64,000 nt of DNA, from assembly GCF_009789235.1 (NCBI RefSeq), contig NZ_WSTB01000003.1:248001-312000 (forward strand). The letters are read 5' to 3'. Source of the DNA: Flavobacterium hydrocarbonoxydans. GTDB taxonomy: Bacteria > Bacteroidota > Bacteroidia > Flavobacteriales > Flavobacteriaceae. Numbering within the stretch: position 1 is the stretch's first letter; every line of letters starts with the position of its first letter. A program made the translations under genes and the position numbers. Shown here in pieces: positions 9,812 to 18,752 of the stretch. The notes under the pieces were generated by a model, which did no database searches, was not told the DNA's origin, and saw only the letters and a list, made by a program, of their open reading frames with translations.

Positions 9812-10180
9812 TGTTTTTAGTTTTATAATTGTTTCTCAATCTATTTTTTTGAGATAATTAAGATTTTACAAATCTATAAAAATCAACTCATAATTGTTTT
9901 TTTTACACCTTAACTTTTTCAAAAAAAAAATAAAGACAACTAAATTAAAGATTTTTAATGTATTAACAAAAACGTGATTTGGTTATTACATTTCAGCCCG
10001 ATGGAGTTTTGCAGGACGTACATTTGATTTTTCTATAAATATAACACTAGCATTTCTAAATTAAAACTCCAGCGGAGTGACATATTTATAGCCAATATTT
10101 ATTACCAATACAGGATAATTATATAATGTATAAAGTAAATTAAATAAAATGAAACGTGTTGGCTGTGCTATTTTTGTAAT
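9812..10180. repeat. Intergenic region with interleaved inverted repeats
   Basis: 369 bases without a gene. Two inverted pairs interlock: TGGAGTTTT (10002-10010) with AAAACTCCA (10063-10071), and CTATAAATAT (10033-10042) with ATATTTATAG (10082-10091). The GC-containing core (CCGATGGAG and CCAGCGGAG) stands out from its AT-rich surroundings and resembles the short dispersed repeats common in Flavobacterium intergenic regions. That family assignment is from memory; the inverted pairs are seen directly. Confidence 0.5.
10169..10176 (+). promoter_or_regulatory. Candidate -7 box (TATTTTTG) almost touching the response regulator start
   Basis: TATTTTTG fits the Bacteroidota TAnnTTTG box. It ends only four bases before the ATG at 10181, so the transcript would be leaderless or nearly so. 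No TTG is present at the expected 19-20 base distance upstream, which weakens the call. Confidence 0.35.
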
Positions 10181-10558
10181 ATGAAAAAGCAGACAATTTT
10201 ACTCATTGACGACGACCCTGATGATGCAGAAATCTTTTCTGAAGCCATAAAATCATTGAATCAGGATATTGAAATTGAAATTTACAATAATTCTTTAACA
10301 GCATTAGATAATTTAAAAAGCAGCGCAACATTGCCTGACTTTATATTTCTAGACATGCAGATGCCGCATTTGAACGGGAATCAATTCCTGGATGAAATTG
10401 CTAACACGCACAATCTGGCCAATATTACTGTAGTTATTTATTCGTCTTATTCTCAGGCGTCTTTGTATGAATTAGTTATCAGTACAAGAAAAGTAATTCT
10501 GCTAACAAAACCCAATAGTATGGGGGAATTGATACAGAATCTCAAAACGATTTTATAA
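10181..10558 (+). CDS. Single-domain response regulator (CheY-like receiver)
   Basis: 125 residues consisting only of a receiver domain. Seen directly: acidic pocket D10-D12 (LLIDDDPDD), phospho-acceptor D58 in FIFLDMQMPHLNG, the hydroxyl position in VIYSSYS, and the conserved Lys in LLTKPNS. There is no output domain, so it acts through a partner, as in phosphorelays; the N-terminal DDDPDD sequence is typical of the Bacteroidota receivers that pair with PAS-containing histidine kinases. No kinase gene is adjacent, so the partner is unknown. The start codon lies right after a candidate promoter. Confidence 0.88.
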   Translation: MKKQTILLIDDDPDDAEIFSEAIKSLNQDIEIEIYNNSLTALDNLKSSATLPDFIFLDMQMPHLNGNQFLDEIANTHNLANITVVIYSSYSQASLYELVISTRKVILLTKPNSMGELIQNLKTIL

Positions 10559-10574
10559 TTTTTTTTTTAAAATA

Positions 10575-10609
10575 TACATCTGACATTTATAATTTAAATG
10601 CCAGATGTA
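10575..10609. terminator. Hairpin between convergent genes, possible terminator
   Basis: TACATCTG-A-CATTT at 10575-10588 pairs with AAATG-C-CAGATGTA at 10596-10609, one mismatch in a 14-bp stem. It lies between the response regulator and the DUF4249 gene. The flanking U-tract is poor in both directions, so termination is only probable. Confidence 0.45.
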
Positions 10610-10638
10610 CCAACAAATCAATTCTAAAAACCTAATTT

Positions 10639-11487
10639 TTATTTAACCAAATACGAAACTTTATCTGCTTCACAAAGTCTGAAATAACCGAAGGCATAAT
10701 TATTGGAATCGCTGGTGTTTACGATATTACCTCTAATGTTACCTGGAGGAATAGAAAAAGGACTTCCTCCGTACACTTCTAAAATTAGATTCATATAATT
10801 ATGAAAGTTTTTAGAAATTCCACGATGTGTAATCACAACCGTATCTCCAGATTCCATATCGTCATCATCTGAGAATCGCGTACTTATTTCATTCCCATTA
10901 AATAATTCATCATCTGTAAGCTCATATTCAGGGAAAAGCAGAAAATCACTTTGATAATCTGTAAGATAATAATTGACCTCATTTGCCGGATCTTTATAAT
11001 AAAAGGTAAGCTCAATTTGGTCCTCTCCACCAAAATCCGGAACAATATTTTGTTCGACTCTTTCAATTGATGTTGAAGATATCAGTCTTTCAGAAGCTGT
11101 AAAACTTTGCCCCTCTGCCTCTACATACAGCGTGTAATCTGTATTTACTACAGGAACAAAATTCGTGCATACATAAGAGCCTGGTTCGGTTTCATTAAAA
11201 GTAAAAACCTCACCATCACTGTTCTCAATTCTTACCTGTGCTCCAGATACTTTGGGTGTAACATTGTCGTAATAAGGAGCTGTTTTACTTATTTTAATAA
11301 CTTGCTCATTGCCTGAAGTTCCTTTTAGCCAAATAATTTCAGCATCTATTACTAGTTTAGTTTCTCCTGTTTCCAAATCCAGATTCACTACATCTTCGCA
11401 AGACGAAAACAGCAGTACAAAAAGGATACTAAATACAAACAGTGCTTTGTTTTTTATATTCTTGTTTACCATTCTTTGCATGTTCAT
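10639..11487 (-). CDS. DUF4249 outer-membrane lipoprotein, partner of the TonB receptor
   Basis: 282 residues with a lipoprotein signal (FSILFVLLFSSCEDVV, lipid Cys near residue 30) and a beta-rich DUF4249 body beginning with an Ig-like domain (about 40-130). DUF4249 proteins are regularly encoded after TonB receptors with an N-terminal STN domain, and are thought to sit at the cell surface as accessory proteins. Here the start overlaps the receptor stop by one base (TAATG), which implies translational coupling. Two further in-frame ATGs lie within the first six codons. Ligand is unknown. Confidence 0.85.
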   Translation of the reverse strand: MNMQRMVNKNIKNKALFVFSILFVLLFSSCEDVVNLDLETGETKLVIDAEIIWLKGTSGNEQVIKISKTAPYYDNVTPKVSGAQVRIENSDGEVFTFNETEPGSYVCTNFVPVVNTDYTLYVEAEGQSFTASERLISSTSIERVEQNIVPDFGGEDQIELTFYYKDPANEVNYYLTDYQSDFLLFPEYELTDDELFNGNEISTRFSDDDDMESGDTVVITHRGISKNFHNYMNLILEVYGGSPFSIPPGNIRGNIVNTSDSNNYAFGYFRLCEADKVSYLVK

Positions 11488-14099
11488 TAAAATTTAAAAT
11501 TATAAGAAATACCAGGTACTATCCCAAAAATAGACAGTCTTCTGGTTTCATTTGCTCCTGTGTCTTCATTTGTTGCAAATGTCATAGAAGCAGCATTTTT
11601 TCTGTTGTAAACATTATAAATACTAAATACCCAATAGCTTTGCCAGCCTTTCTTTTTATCTGGTTTAGGCGTATAAGTTGCCGCCAGATCCAAGTGATGA
11701 AAAAGAGGCAGCCTGTTTTCATTTCTTAAAGAAAAATTAGGCACTTTGATATTTCCAAATTCATAATATTGATTGGCGTATGTTACCGGCTGACCTGATT
11801 GTAATGAAAAATTAGCATTAAAAGACCATTTAGGATTGTATTCATAACTTCCTACTATATTCAAATTATGCAACTTATCGTATCCTGACAAATACCAGTC
11901 GCCATTTGCTATTCCTGGTTCTTCGGGAGTTCTGCCCGGTGTTTTTTGTTCGGCTCTGGATAAAGTATAAGCCACCCATCCTGTAAAATTTCCGGAGTTT
12001 TTTCTAAATAATAATTCCATACCGTACGATCTGGCTTTACCATTTAAAATAACCTGTTCAATATTATTGTTTGCCAAAATATCTGCTCCATCAATATAAT
12101 CAATACGATTCTGAATCTTTTTATAAAATAATTCTCCTTCAAAAGAATAATCACCATCCTTAAAATTCTGAAAATATCCTGCCGCATATTGATCCAGCAT
12201 TTGTGGTTTTGTAAAAGGTCCGCTTGGCGTCCAGATACTCATAGGTAATGGAGACTGAGTGTTCGACAAAATATGAATATATTGCGCCATTCTGTTGTAA
12301 CTTGCTTTTACAGAGGTATTGTCATTAAAAGCATACGATAATGCGGCACGCGGTTCCAGATTATTAAATTTACTGATGGTTTCTCCGCTTTTATACGATA
12401 TACTTCCTGTTGGAGTACCTTCTTGATAAATATGATATAACGGATTATATACTACTGCCTGTCCGTTTTCGTAAGTGTTAATATTCTCGCCACCTAAACG
12501 ATAAAACATACTATAACGAAGTCCGTATCTAAGGTTTAGTTTTTCTGAAAGCTGATGCTCGAAATCCAGATAAACCGAAGACTCAAAAGCATATTTTTTA
12601 TCCAGTTGTTTGTAATTAAACTGCGAATCTGAACTCGTAGGCTGTACAGTTCCGGGATTAAAATCATAATATTGACCGTCAACTCCGTAGTTGAGTTTCA
12701 GTTTTTCTGATACCGTATGATTCCAGCTGTACTTAAGACCATAGGTTTTAATAGTATTATCCCATTCGAAATCTTCTGCCTGAATTCCGAGGTTAAAATT
12801 ATAATCGCTATAAAAAACTGCTAAATTGGTATTTAAATTATCCGAAAATTTATGCTTCCAGCTCAGGATTCCCATTGTATTTCCGTAGGTACTGGAAAAA
12901 CGATCATTAATCTTAAAAATATCATTTCCTAAATATCCGGAAAAAGACAACGTATTATTCACGCCCAGACGATAATTTAGTTTAGCATTAATATCATAAA
13001 ACATAGCCGAATTTTTGTTGTCTGCCAGTTTTAAAAATAAATGTGCATACGAAGTTCGTCCCGCAATAATAAAAGACCCTTTTTCTTTTTTGATAGGCCC
13101 TTGTACCAACAAACGGCTCGAAATCAAACCAATACCACCATTTACTTTATAATTTTCAAAGTCTCCGGTTTGCTGGCTTACATCCAGAACAGAGGACACA
13201 CGGCCTCCGAATTTAGACGGAATACCTCCTTTGTATAATTCCAGCCCACTAATCATATCGGCATTAAAAACAGAGAAAAATCCAAACATGTGAGAATCAC
13301 CATAGACAGGAGCACCGTCTAAAAGTATCAAATTCTGATCAGCGGCACCACCACGAACATTAAAACCCGAAGAAAGTTCCCCAGCATTAGTAACTCCCGG
13401 CAATGTTAATAACGATTTTAGAGGATCTGGCTCTCCCATAGCAACAGGAATTCTCTTGATATCTTCCATAGTAAGCTTATTAACACTCATTTGTGTATTT
13501 CTTACGTCCACAGCTTTGGTGTTGGTTATAATTACCTGTTCCAGCTGCTGGCTATCTGCTTCCATGTTAAAATCGATTCTGATATCATCAGAAACTGTAA
13601 TTTGCTTTGCCGTATTTTTATAACCTACATAACTAATCAAGATGGTATAGGTTCCTTTGTCCAATTCTAATGAAAACATTCCGTTTTTATCCGTCGTTGC
13701 TCCTTTTCCGAGTTCTTTTACAAAAACATTGGCACCAATAACCATCTGATTGGTATCATCCAGAACCTGCCCGGTTACCTTATTTTTTTTTTTGGTTGTT
13801 TTAATCGTTTTTTGCTTAACAAAAATATTATTGCCTACGATTGAAAACTGAATCGAATTGTTCTTATTAAGTTCGCTGATAAGCGCCTTTATTTCGATAT
13901 TTTTATAAGTGTTTTTTTGGGTGAAATATTTTTGGCCTGTATCAACCTGATCTGTAAAGGCAAATTTAAAATCAGTCTGACTTTCTATTTGCTTAAAGAA
14001 TTCTTTTAATGTTACCGTTTTATCTACCGTTACGTTGATGTTTTGTGAAAACACACCCCAACTGAGTAAAAAAAAGCATGCTGAAATTATATGCTTCAT
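11487..14099 (-). CDS. TonB-dependent receptor with STN signalling domain
   Basis: 870-residue outer membrane transporter. In order: signal peptide; STN domain (about 22-95, TLKEFFKQIESQTDFKFAF) that contacts an anti-sigma factor; carboxypeptidase-regulatory-like beta domain (about 107-190, VTGQVLDDTNQMVIGANVFV); plug (about 200-320, with LLTLPGV, GFNVRGGAADQNLILLDGAP); then the 22-strand barrel ending in the aromatic signature GISYNFKF. The plug motif NVRGGAADQNLI is typical of the group that travels with DUF4249 proteins. Upstream on the same strand are FecR and an ECF sigma factor, completing a trans-envelope signalling chain. Substrate is unknown. Confidence 0.93.
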   Translation of the reverse strand: MKHIISACFFLLSWGVFSQNINVTVDKTVTLKEFFKQIESQTDFKFAFTDQVDTGQKYFTQKNTYKNIEIKALISELNKNNSIQFSIVGNNIFVKQKTIKTTKKKNKVTGQVLDDTNQMVIGANVFVKELGKGATTDKNGMFSLELDKGTYTILISYVGYKNTAKQITVSDDIRIDFNMEADSQQLEQVIITNTKAVDVRNTQMSVNKLTMEDIKRIPVAMGEPDPLKSLLTLPGVTNAGELSSGFNVRGGAADQNLILLDGAPVYGDSHMFGFFSVFNADMISGLELYKGGIPSKFGGRVSSVLDVSQQTGDFENYKVNGGIGLISSRLLVQGPIKKEKGSFIIAGRTSYAHLFLKLADNKNSAMFYDINAKLNYRLGVNNTLSFSGYLGNDIFKINDRFSSTYGNTMGILSWKHKFSDNLNTNLAVFYSDYNFNLGIQAEDFEWDNTIKTYGLKYSWNHTVSEKLKLNYGVDGQYYDFNPGTVQPTSSDSQFNYKQLDKKYAFESSVYLDFEHQLSEKLNLRYGLRYSMFYRLGGENINTYENGQAVVYNPLYHIYQEGTPTGSISYKSGETISKFNNLEPRAALSYAFNDNTSVKASYNRMAQYIHILSNTQSPLPMSIWTPSGPFTKPQMLDQYAAGYFQNFKDGDYSFEGELFYKKIQNRIDYIDGADILANNNIEQVILNGKARSYGMELLFRKNSGNFTGWVAYTLSRAEQKTPGRTPEEPGIANGDWYLSGYDKLHNLNIVGSYEYNPKWSFNANFSLQSGQPVTYANQYYEFGNIKVPNFSLRNENRLPLFHHLDLAATYTPKPDKKKGWQSYWVFSIYNVYNRKNAASMTFATNEDTGANETRRLSIFGIVPGISYNFKF

Positions 14100-14158
14100 G
14101 AATTTTTGTATTTTTGATAATTATTAAATGGATAGTTTTATACTACCCTTACTATAGG

Positions 14159-14191
14159 AAGGATGTTTAGTTTCGCGGCTAGGACATCCTT
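14159..14191. other. Hairpin with U-tract facing against the operon
   Basis: AAGGATGT (14159-14166) pairs with ACATCCTT (14184-14191), followed on the plus strand by TTCTTTTTTTT. It lies between the FecR and receptor genes, both on the minus strand, so the U-tract would stop plus-strand (antisense) transcription rather than the operon. Confidence 0.45.
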
Positions 14192-14200
14192 TTCTTTTTT

Positions 14201-15043
14201 TTATTGAAAAGTTATCTGTTTTAATTTTTCATTTATTTCGACATTTAGGTTATACATTTCTGCTATTAATTGGATAATTGTTTTTAACTCTTCTTTTTTA
14301 TTGATGCGAACTGTAATTCTCTGATTACTATATTCTTGCGGAATAATAACTTTATAACCATAATTCGACTCGATATAAGCACTCAGGACACTTAAATTTT
14401 CATTTTCAAAATCTACAAATCTGCTGAATTCTGTAACTAGAGCCGTTTTATTTCCATAAATAAATTTATCACCGGGTTTCAAAATCCAGGTTTGCTTCTG
14501 GTTTTTCACATTCATCTGAACGCTTCCTTCGTAAAGCTGCACCATTACACCATTTTTTTCTTGTCCGGTTACGGTAAAAGAGGTTCCTAATACGGTGGTG
14601 GTGGTTTCATTACAAAAAACCTGAAAAGGATGTTTTTTATCTTTTTTTACTTTAAAATACGCCTCACCTTCTACTTCAATTTTTCGGTTGCTTTCGAAAT
14701 TATTCGCATACTTTATTTTAGAATTCGGACTCAAATCTACTTTTGAGCTATCCGGAAGGATAACCGTTTTTATTTTTATAGTTCTATTTTCAATAACATT
14801 TGAAGAAAGGTAAATTGTATCCTCTAATGGACCTCTGTTAAAAAACAGCTGAGCGCCAATTCCCATAAAAACCAAAACAGATGCCGCAGCTGCATAACGC
14901 CAGATTTTAAAAGATTTCTTTTGTGGAGGAAAAGCTTTCGCCTGAAATGCTGCCCACGAAGCTTCTTTCTCGTCATCCGAATGCGAAATGGGTTTTTCCT
15001 CCCATATTTTTTTTAATTCTTTTTCTATATTTTTTTCATCCAT
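14201..15043 (-). CDS. FecR-family anti-sigma factor
   Basis: 280 residues. A cytoplasmic N-terminal part binds the sigma factor; one membrane helix lies near 47-66 (IWRYAAAASVLVFMGIGAQL); the periplasmic FecR domain (about 95-190, ILPDSSKVDLSPNSKIKYA and EGEAYFKVKKDKKHPFQV) is followed by a DUF4974/STN-like C-terminal domain that meets the receptor. This is the standard Bacteroidota FecR layout and length. It is encoded between a small protein and the TonB receptor, and presumably holds the ECF sigma factor encoded upstream until ligand binds the receptor. Confidence 0.92.
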   Translation of the reverse strand: MDEKNIEKELKKIWEEKPISHSDDEKEASWAAFQAKAFPPQKKSFKIWRYAAAASVLVFMGIGAQLFFNRGPLEDTIYLSSNVIENRTIKIKTVILPDSSKVDLSPNSKIKYANNFESNRKIEVEGEAYFKVKKDKKHPFQVFCNETTTTVLGTSFTVTGQEKNGVMVQLYEGSVQMNVKNQKQTWILKPGDKFIYGNKTALVTEFSRFVDFENENLSVLSAYIESNYGYKVIIPQEYSNQRITVRINKKEELKTIIQLIAEMYNLNVEINEKLKQITFQ

Positions 15044-15055
15044 GATTTTGGAGTG

Positions 15056-15265
15056 TTAAAGTTTCTGACAATAAAATCCCTGCTTATTAAAAACACCATA
15101 CACCATTTCTTTAATCTCTCTGTTGGTCTCTATTCTTAGAATATGGTTCGAATCTTCCAGATCAAAATTCATGATACAATCAGATATAACAAACTGCAGA
15201 AGTACTACAATAAAACTTGCCTCTTCCTGGGTTGTAACATCTGTTTTATACGATTCGATCTTCAT
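15056..15265 (-). CDS. Small protein, ferredoxin-fold-like, between sigma factor and FecR
   Basis: 69 residues from the ATG at 15265; an earlier in-frame ATG at 15304 would crowd the sigma gene and adds a poorly justified extension. The sequence pattern (IESYKTDVTTQEEAS, a hydrophobic helix, then MNFDLEDSNHILRIE and a terminal GFYCQKL) matches the beta-alpha-beta rhythm of small heavy-metal-associated-like proteins common in Flavobacteriia, in which NFDLED...ILRI recurs. That likeness is from memory. There is no CxxC, so metal binding is not shown. It lies 47 bases after the sigma gene and 12 before FecR, so it belongs to the same operon. Confidence 0.65.
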   Translation of the reverse strand: MKIESYKTDVTTQEEASFIVVLLQFVISDCIMNFDLEDSNHILRIETNREIKEMVYGVFNKQGFYCQKL

Positions 15266-15312
15266 CTTTATGTCTTCGTTTATATCTATAACAAACGAGA
15301 ACACAAAAGTTC

Positions 15313-15834
15313 CTAATGCTCTTCGATTTTTTTTCGAATAAATTTACTGGCGAGATAAATATGATTGGCAATTGTCTTTTCAGAAAGATCTGTAATTGCT
15401 GCAATCTCCTTATAGCTAAGGTTTTCCAGTTTGTGTAAAGTAAATATTTTTTGTTGTTGTTCCGGAAGCTGATCGATAAAGTTATGTAGTATTTCTCTTC
15501 TTTCTTCAAAAATTCCGGTATCCGTTTCTTCTTCCTGAGCGTCAAACTGCAAAGGATCAAGCTGAATGATTTTATTTTCTCTGTTAAGGTGATTGATGAT
15601 GATATTTTTGCAGATGGTAAACAATTGTTTATCAAATAAAACGTCTTCATTAAGTAATTCCCTTTTATTATAGAGTCTTAAAAAAGTTTCCTGAACAAAG
15701 TCCTGTGGGGTCAAAACTGTAAAATTGAATCGTCTGGCAATGCTTATCAGTTTATCGTAGTAAGTGAGATACGCCTCTCTGAAAGAAGCTTCTTTCCCTT
15801 TTTTTAAACTTAAAATAAACTTTTTGTTGTCCAT
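15313..15834 (-). CDS. ECF sigma-70 factor, FecI-like
   Basis: 173 residues with sigma region 2 (about 20-90; DFVQETFLRLYNKRE) and region 4 (about 115-168; LPEQQQKIFTLHKLENLSYK, then EIAAITDLSEKTIANHIYLA as the helix-turn-helix). This is the ordinary size of a Bacteroidota ECF factor. It begins the leftward operon sigma - small protein - FecR - TonB receptor - DUF4249 and should transcribe the receptor genes once freed from FecR. A 25-bp imperfect palindrome lies 18 bases upstream of its start. Confidence 0.93.
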   Translation of the reverse strand: MDNKKFILSLKKGKEASFREAYLTYYDKLISIARRFNFTVLTPQDFVQETFLRLYNKRELLNEDVLFDKQLFTICKNIIINHLNRENKIIQLDPLQFDAQEEETDTGIFEERREILHNFIDQLPEQQQKIFTLHKLENLSYKEIAAITDLSEKTIANHIYLASKFIRKKIEEH

Positions 15835-15851
15835 AACGTAAACATACTAAC

Positions 15852-15876
15852 TAGTCTTAACTCAATGTTCAGACTA
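15852..15876. promoter_or_regulatory. Imperfect 25-bp palindrome ahead of the ECF sigma gene
   Basis: TAGTCT-T-AAC at 15852-15861 mirrors GTT-C-AGACTA at 15867-15876 around a 5-base centre. Its edge is 18 bases from the sigma ATG, so it may be an operator or a hairpin in the 5' leader. Confidence 0.4.
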
Positions 15877-16179
15877 ATATTGTTTTCTAAAGAATTTCAC
15901 TTAATATTTACTGAATCATTCTTTAAGAAATTCATATTACAAAGAACAGAAATTTTATTTTAAATAAAGCAAAAGTTTGAGTCATAATCAATATTCGTTT
16001 ATTTCAGGTATCTAAGCAAAATGCTATAAGCAAAATAGACAAACAAACACTTATGGTATAAAATTAAAAATAACACTAAGCCAAAAAAACGTTATTACAA
16101 ACCTGATGATACTGATTAAGAAGACTTTAAAACCTGAAGCTATCTAACTGTAAAACAACACAATAAAAATAAAAAAAAA

Positions 16180-16226
16180 TACAGCAAACAACGTCTTTCT
16201 TAACTAAGAAAACCAAGTTTACTGTA
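16180..16226. terminator. Long hairpin, bidirectional terminator
   Basis: TACAGCAAAC (16180-16189) pairs with GTTTACTGTA (16217-16226) with one mismatch, and the loop contains a second stem, TTTCTTA/TAAGAAA. Both outer flanks carry A/T runs: on the minus strand the stem is followed by TTTTTTTTT, so it terminates the small gene at 16270-16518; on the plus strand it is followed by TTGTTTTTTTTT. Confidence 0.65.
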
Positions 16227-16269
16227 TTGTTTTTTTTTAATAAAATTAAAAACCATTATTAGCCATTAT

Positions 16270-16518
16270 TTATCTGTAAAGGCTTATGGTATCTTCCAGG
16301 TGTTGTTGATTGATGAAAGTTGTAATAAATTCCTGAACCTCATTTTTTGTTTCCTTAGGAGTTGCAAACGAATTGATATGAAACTCTTCGTCTTTATCAA
16401 GAATATGAATAATTTCAGTATAACCTTTAGAAATCAAACAGCCTTTTAATTTAATAATATTCAGCTGTTGTTGACCATTTAACTCCTTTCGGATTTTTAG
16501 TTGTATAGCTTTTTCCAT
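16270..16518 (-). CDS. Small protein of unknown function
   Basis: 82 residues, mixed alpha/beta, charged and soluble, with no signal peptide (MEKAIQLKIRKELNGQQQLN...). I do not recognise it. It is followed by a good terminator in its own direction and preceded by non-coding DNA on both sides, and its codon use resembles that of neighbouring genes, which argues that it is real. No promoter box was clear. Confidence 0.55.
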   Translation of the reverse strand: MEKAIQLKIRKELNGQQQLNIIKLKGCLISKGYTEIIHILDKDEEFHINSFATPKETKNEVQEFITTFINQQHLEDTISLYR

Positions 16519-16986
16519 AGTAAATATTTTAAATTAACAAACTTTAAATATATTCTCAAATTTAAATATTAATTACTTGCTGAGCTGTTAAAAATTTGGC
16601 ACATAAACCATTATTTATCAACAAATTAATGAACATACATTTTAAACCTAAAGGTTAAATTTTCCTGTATCTGCTATTGCCTGACAATAAATTTTGATGT
16701 AATTTTTTCAAAAAAATAAGGAATAAAAAAAAATCTCACCCGAAAATGCAAACTTTTTTAACGTCATAATCTGGCTTGAAACAGGTTTAATTAAATTTAA
16801 TCTGGAACATTAGACTTTTTACTCTTAAAAAAGACGTTCAAGAATACTATCTTTATATCAAATTAAATCAGAGGTAAATAATTCCACTTCTTTTTATTAG
16901 AAGACAACGACCTGCTAAAATTAATGATTTTATCTTATAAAAGCTTAAACCAAAACCATCGTTAAACCCGCTTACAACCAAAAAGA
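16519..16986. other. Gene-free stretch between small protein and antiporter
   Basis: 468 AT-rich bases between divergent genes. I see no ORF, repeat or promoter that I can support. Confidence 0.4.
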
Positions 16987-18564
16987 ATGTTTCAAAATTT
17001 TCCTTTTTATCTCGGTATATTAGTCGTTATTTTATTGCTGATTATGCTGGCCAATAAAATAAAAGTAGCCTATCCTATAGTACTTGTTCTGGCAGGACTG
17101 GGTATTAGTTTTATTCCCGGTGTTCCCACTATAACCATCGAACCGGAACTTATATTTTTTATTTTTCTTCCACCTCTATTGTATGAAGCCGCTTGGACCG
17201 TTTCCTGGAAAGAAATGTGGCGTTGGCGACGTATTATTACCAGTTTTGCTTTTATAGTCGTTTTTCTATCGGCGCTTTCGGTAGCAGTTGTGGCCAATTA
17301 TATTATTCCGGGTTTTTCACTGGCATTAGGTTTTTTATTAGGCGGAATCGTATCGCCTCCGGATGCTGTAAGTGCGGGTGCTATCTTGAAATTCGTTAAA
17401 GTACCCAAAACAATTTCATCTATATTAGAGGGCGAAAGTTTACTGAATGATGCTTCTTCCCTGATTATTTTCAGGTTTGCCATGATTGCCGTTGCCACTG
17501 AGCAATTTATATTTTACAAAGCGGCAGTAAGTTTCAGTTGGATGATTGTTGGTGGTGTAGCTATTGGTTTATTGATAGGCTGGCTTTTTATGAAAGCGCA
17601 TAAATATTTACCTACCGATGCTAATGTTGACATTGTATTGTCTTTGCTTACTCCTTATATTATCTATCTCGCAGCCGAGGAAGTGCATAGTTCCGGTGTA
17701 TTGGCCGTAGTGAGCGCTGGTTTACTTTTATCAAATAACAGACATCACTTTCTGAGCAGTAAATCCAGATTACAGGGAATTAATGTTTGGGAAAGTTTTT
17801 GTTTTATATTGAATGGATTAGTTTTTATGCTCATCGGGTTAGACTTACCTCAAATTACCAACGAATTGGAAGCGGGTGTTAGTCTTGGTACTGCCATTGG
17901 CTACGGTATCATTATTACACTCGTTTTGATGGTGAGCAGAATATTATCTTCTTATGGTGCTGTAGTAGTGACACTAATAGCCCGGAATTTTATTACGGTT
18001 GCTGATACGAGACATCCCGGATACAAAACCCCATTTATATTGGGCTGGACCGGAATGAGAGGTGTGGTTTCCTTGGCTGCTGCCCTGTCAATACCTGTTT
18101 ATCTGGATAATGGTAATGGTTTCCCGCAACGTAACCTTATTTTGTTTATTACCTTTATTGTTATCCTTCTCACTTTAGTTATTCAGGGACTGACATTACC
18201 CTATTTTATCAGGAAAATTAAGCTTACGGACATCTATGAACCGCTGCCTCACGAAGAAGTTCATAATTCCGTACGAAAAGAGCTGGCTGTATTTACTTTA
18301 AATTATTTAAAAACCACTTACAGCGATCAGCTTGAAACCAATGCTTCACTACAGCAGCTAATTCAAAAGTGGGAACTGCATTGCAAAGGCATTGAAGACG
18401 CCACAATCAATAAAGACCTTAAACTCATTTATCACGATTTACTAAACCAGCAAAGGCAATGGCTGATCGCTAAAAATAAAGAAGACCGATCTTTAGATGA
18501 AGTAATTATCAGGAGACAAATGCATTATTTAGATATTGAAGAAAAACTAAAGCAGTTTTCTTAA
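16987..18564 (+). CDS. Na+/H+ antiporter, CPA1 family
   Basis: 525 residues. The first 400 form about twelve hydrophobic helices with the CPA1 signatures VSPPDAVSAGAI (about 127-138) and EGESLLNDASSLI (about 147-160), the latter holding the Asn-Asp ion-binding pair, and a later GWTGMRGVVSLAAALSIP segment containing the conserved Arg. A cytosolic tail of about 110 residues follows. The protein exchanges protons for sodium (or potassium) across the inner membrane and serves pH and salt homeostasis. It is monocistronic. The tail lacks recognisable nucleotide-binding domains. Confidence 0.93.
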   Translation: MFQNFPFYLGILVVILLLIMLANKIKVAYPIVLVLAGLGISFIPGVPTITIEPELIFFIFLPPLLYEAAWTVSWKEMWRWRRIITSFAFIVVFLSALSVAVVANYIIPGFSLALGFLLGGIVSPPDAVSAGAILKFVKVPKTISSILEGESLLNDASSLIIFRFAMIAVATEQFIFYKAAVSFSWMIVGGVAIGLLIGWLFMKAHKYLPTDANVDIVLSLLTPYIIYLAAEEVHSSGVLAVVSAGLLLSNNRHHFLSSKSRLQGINVWESFCFILNGLVFMLIGLDLPQITNELEAGVSLGTAIGYGIIITLVLMVSRILSSYGAVVVTLIARNFITVADTRHPGYKTPFILGWTGMRGVVSLAAALSIPVYLDNGNGFPQRNLILFITFIVILLTLVIQGLTLPYFIRKIKLTDIYEPLPHEEVHNSVRKELAVFTLNYLKTTYSDQLETNASLQQLIQKWELHCKGIEDATINKDLKLIYHDLLNQQRQWLIAKNKEDRSLDEVIIRRQMHYLDIEEKLKQFS

Positions 18565-18752
18565 AAAGACAATCCATCTAATTAATAGAATCAAACAATT
18601 GAATTAAGAGATTCTATCATTTTCTCTGAGATATTTTTCCCAAAAGCCATTAAAAAGGTTAAAATCATTATATTTACTTTTTTGGCTAACGAATTTCGGT
18701 AAAGAACAAATGAATTTCTTTAGCGGTAAGCCAATTATTTTAAGCAGTCAAG

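Larger units (their letters stand above)
15835..16269. other. Intergenic region upstream of the ECF sigma gene
   Basis: 435 AT-rich bases. It holds a palindrome next to the sigma gene (15852-15876) and a long hairpin near the next gene (16180-16226), both listed separately. I see nothing else. Confidence 0.5.
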
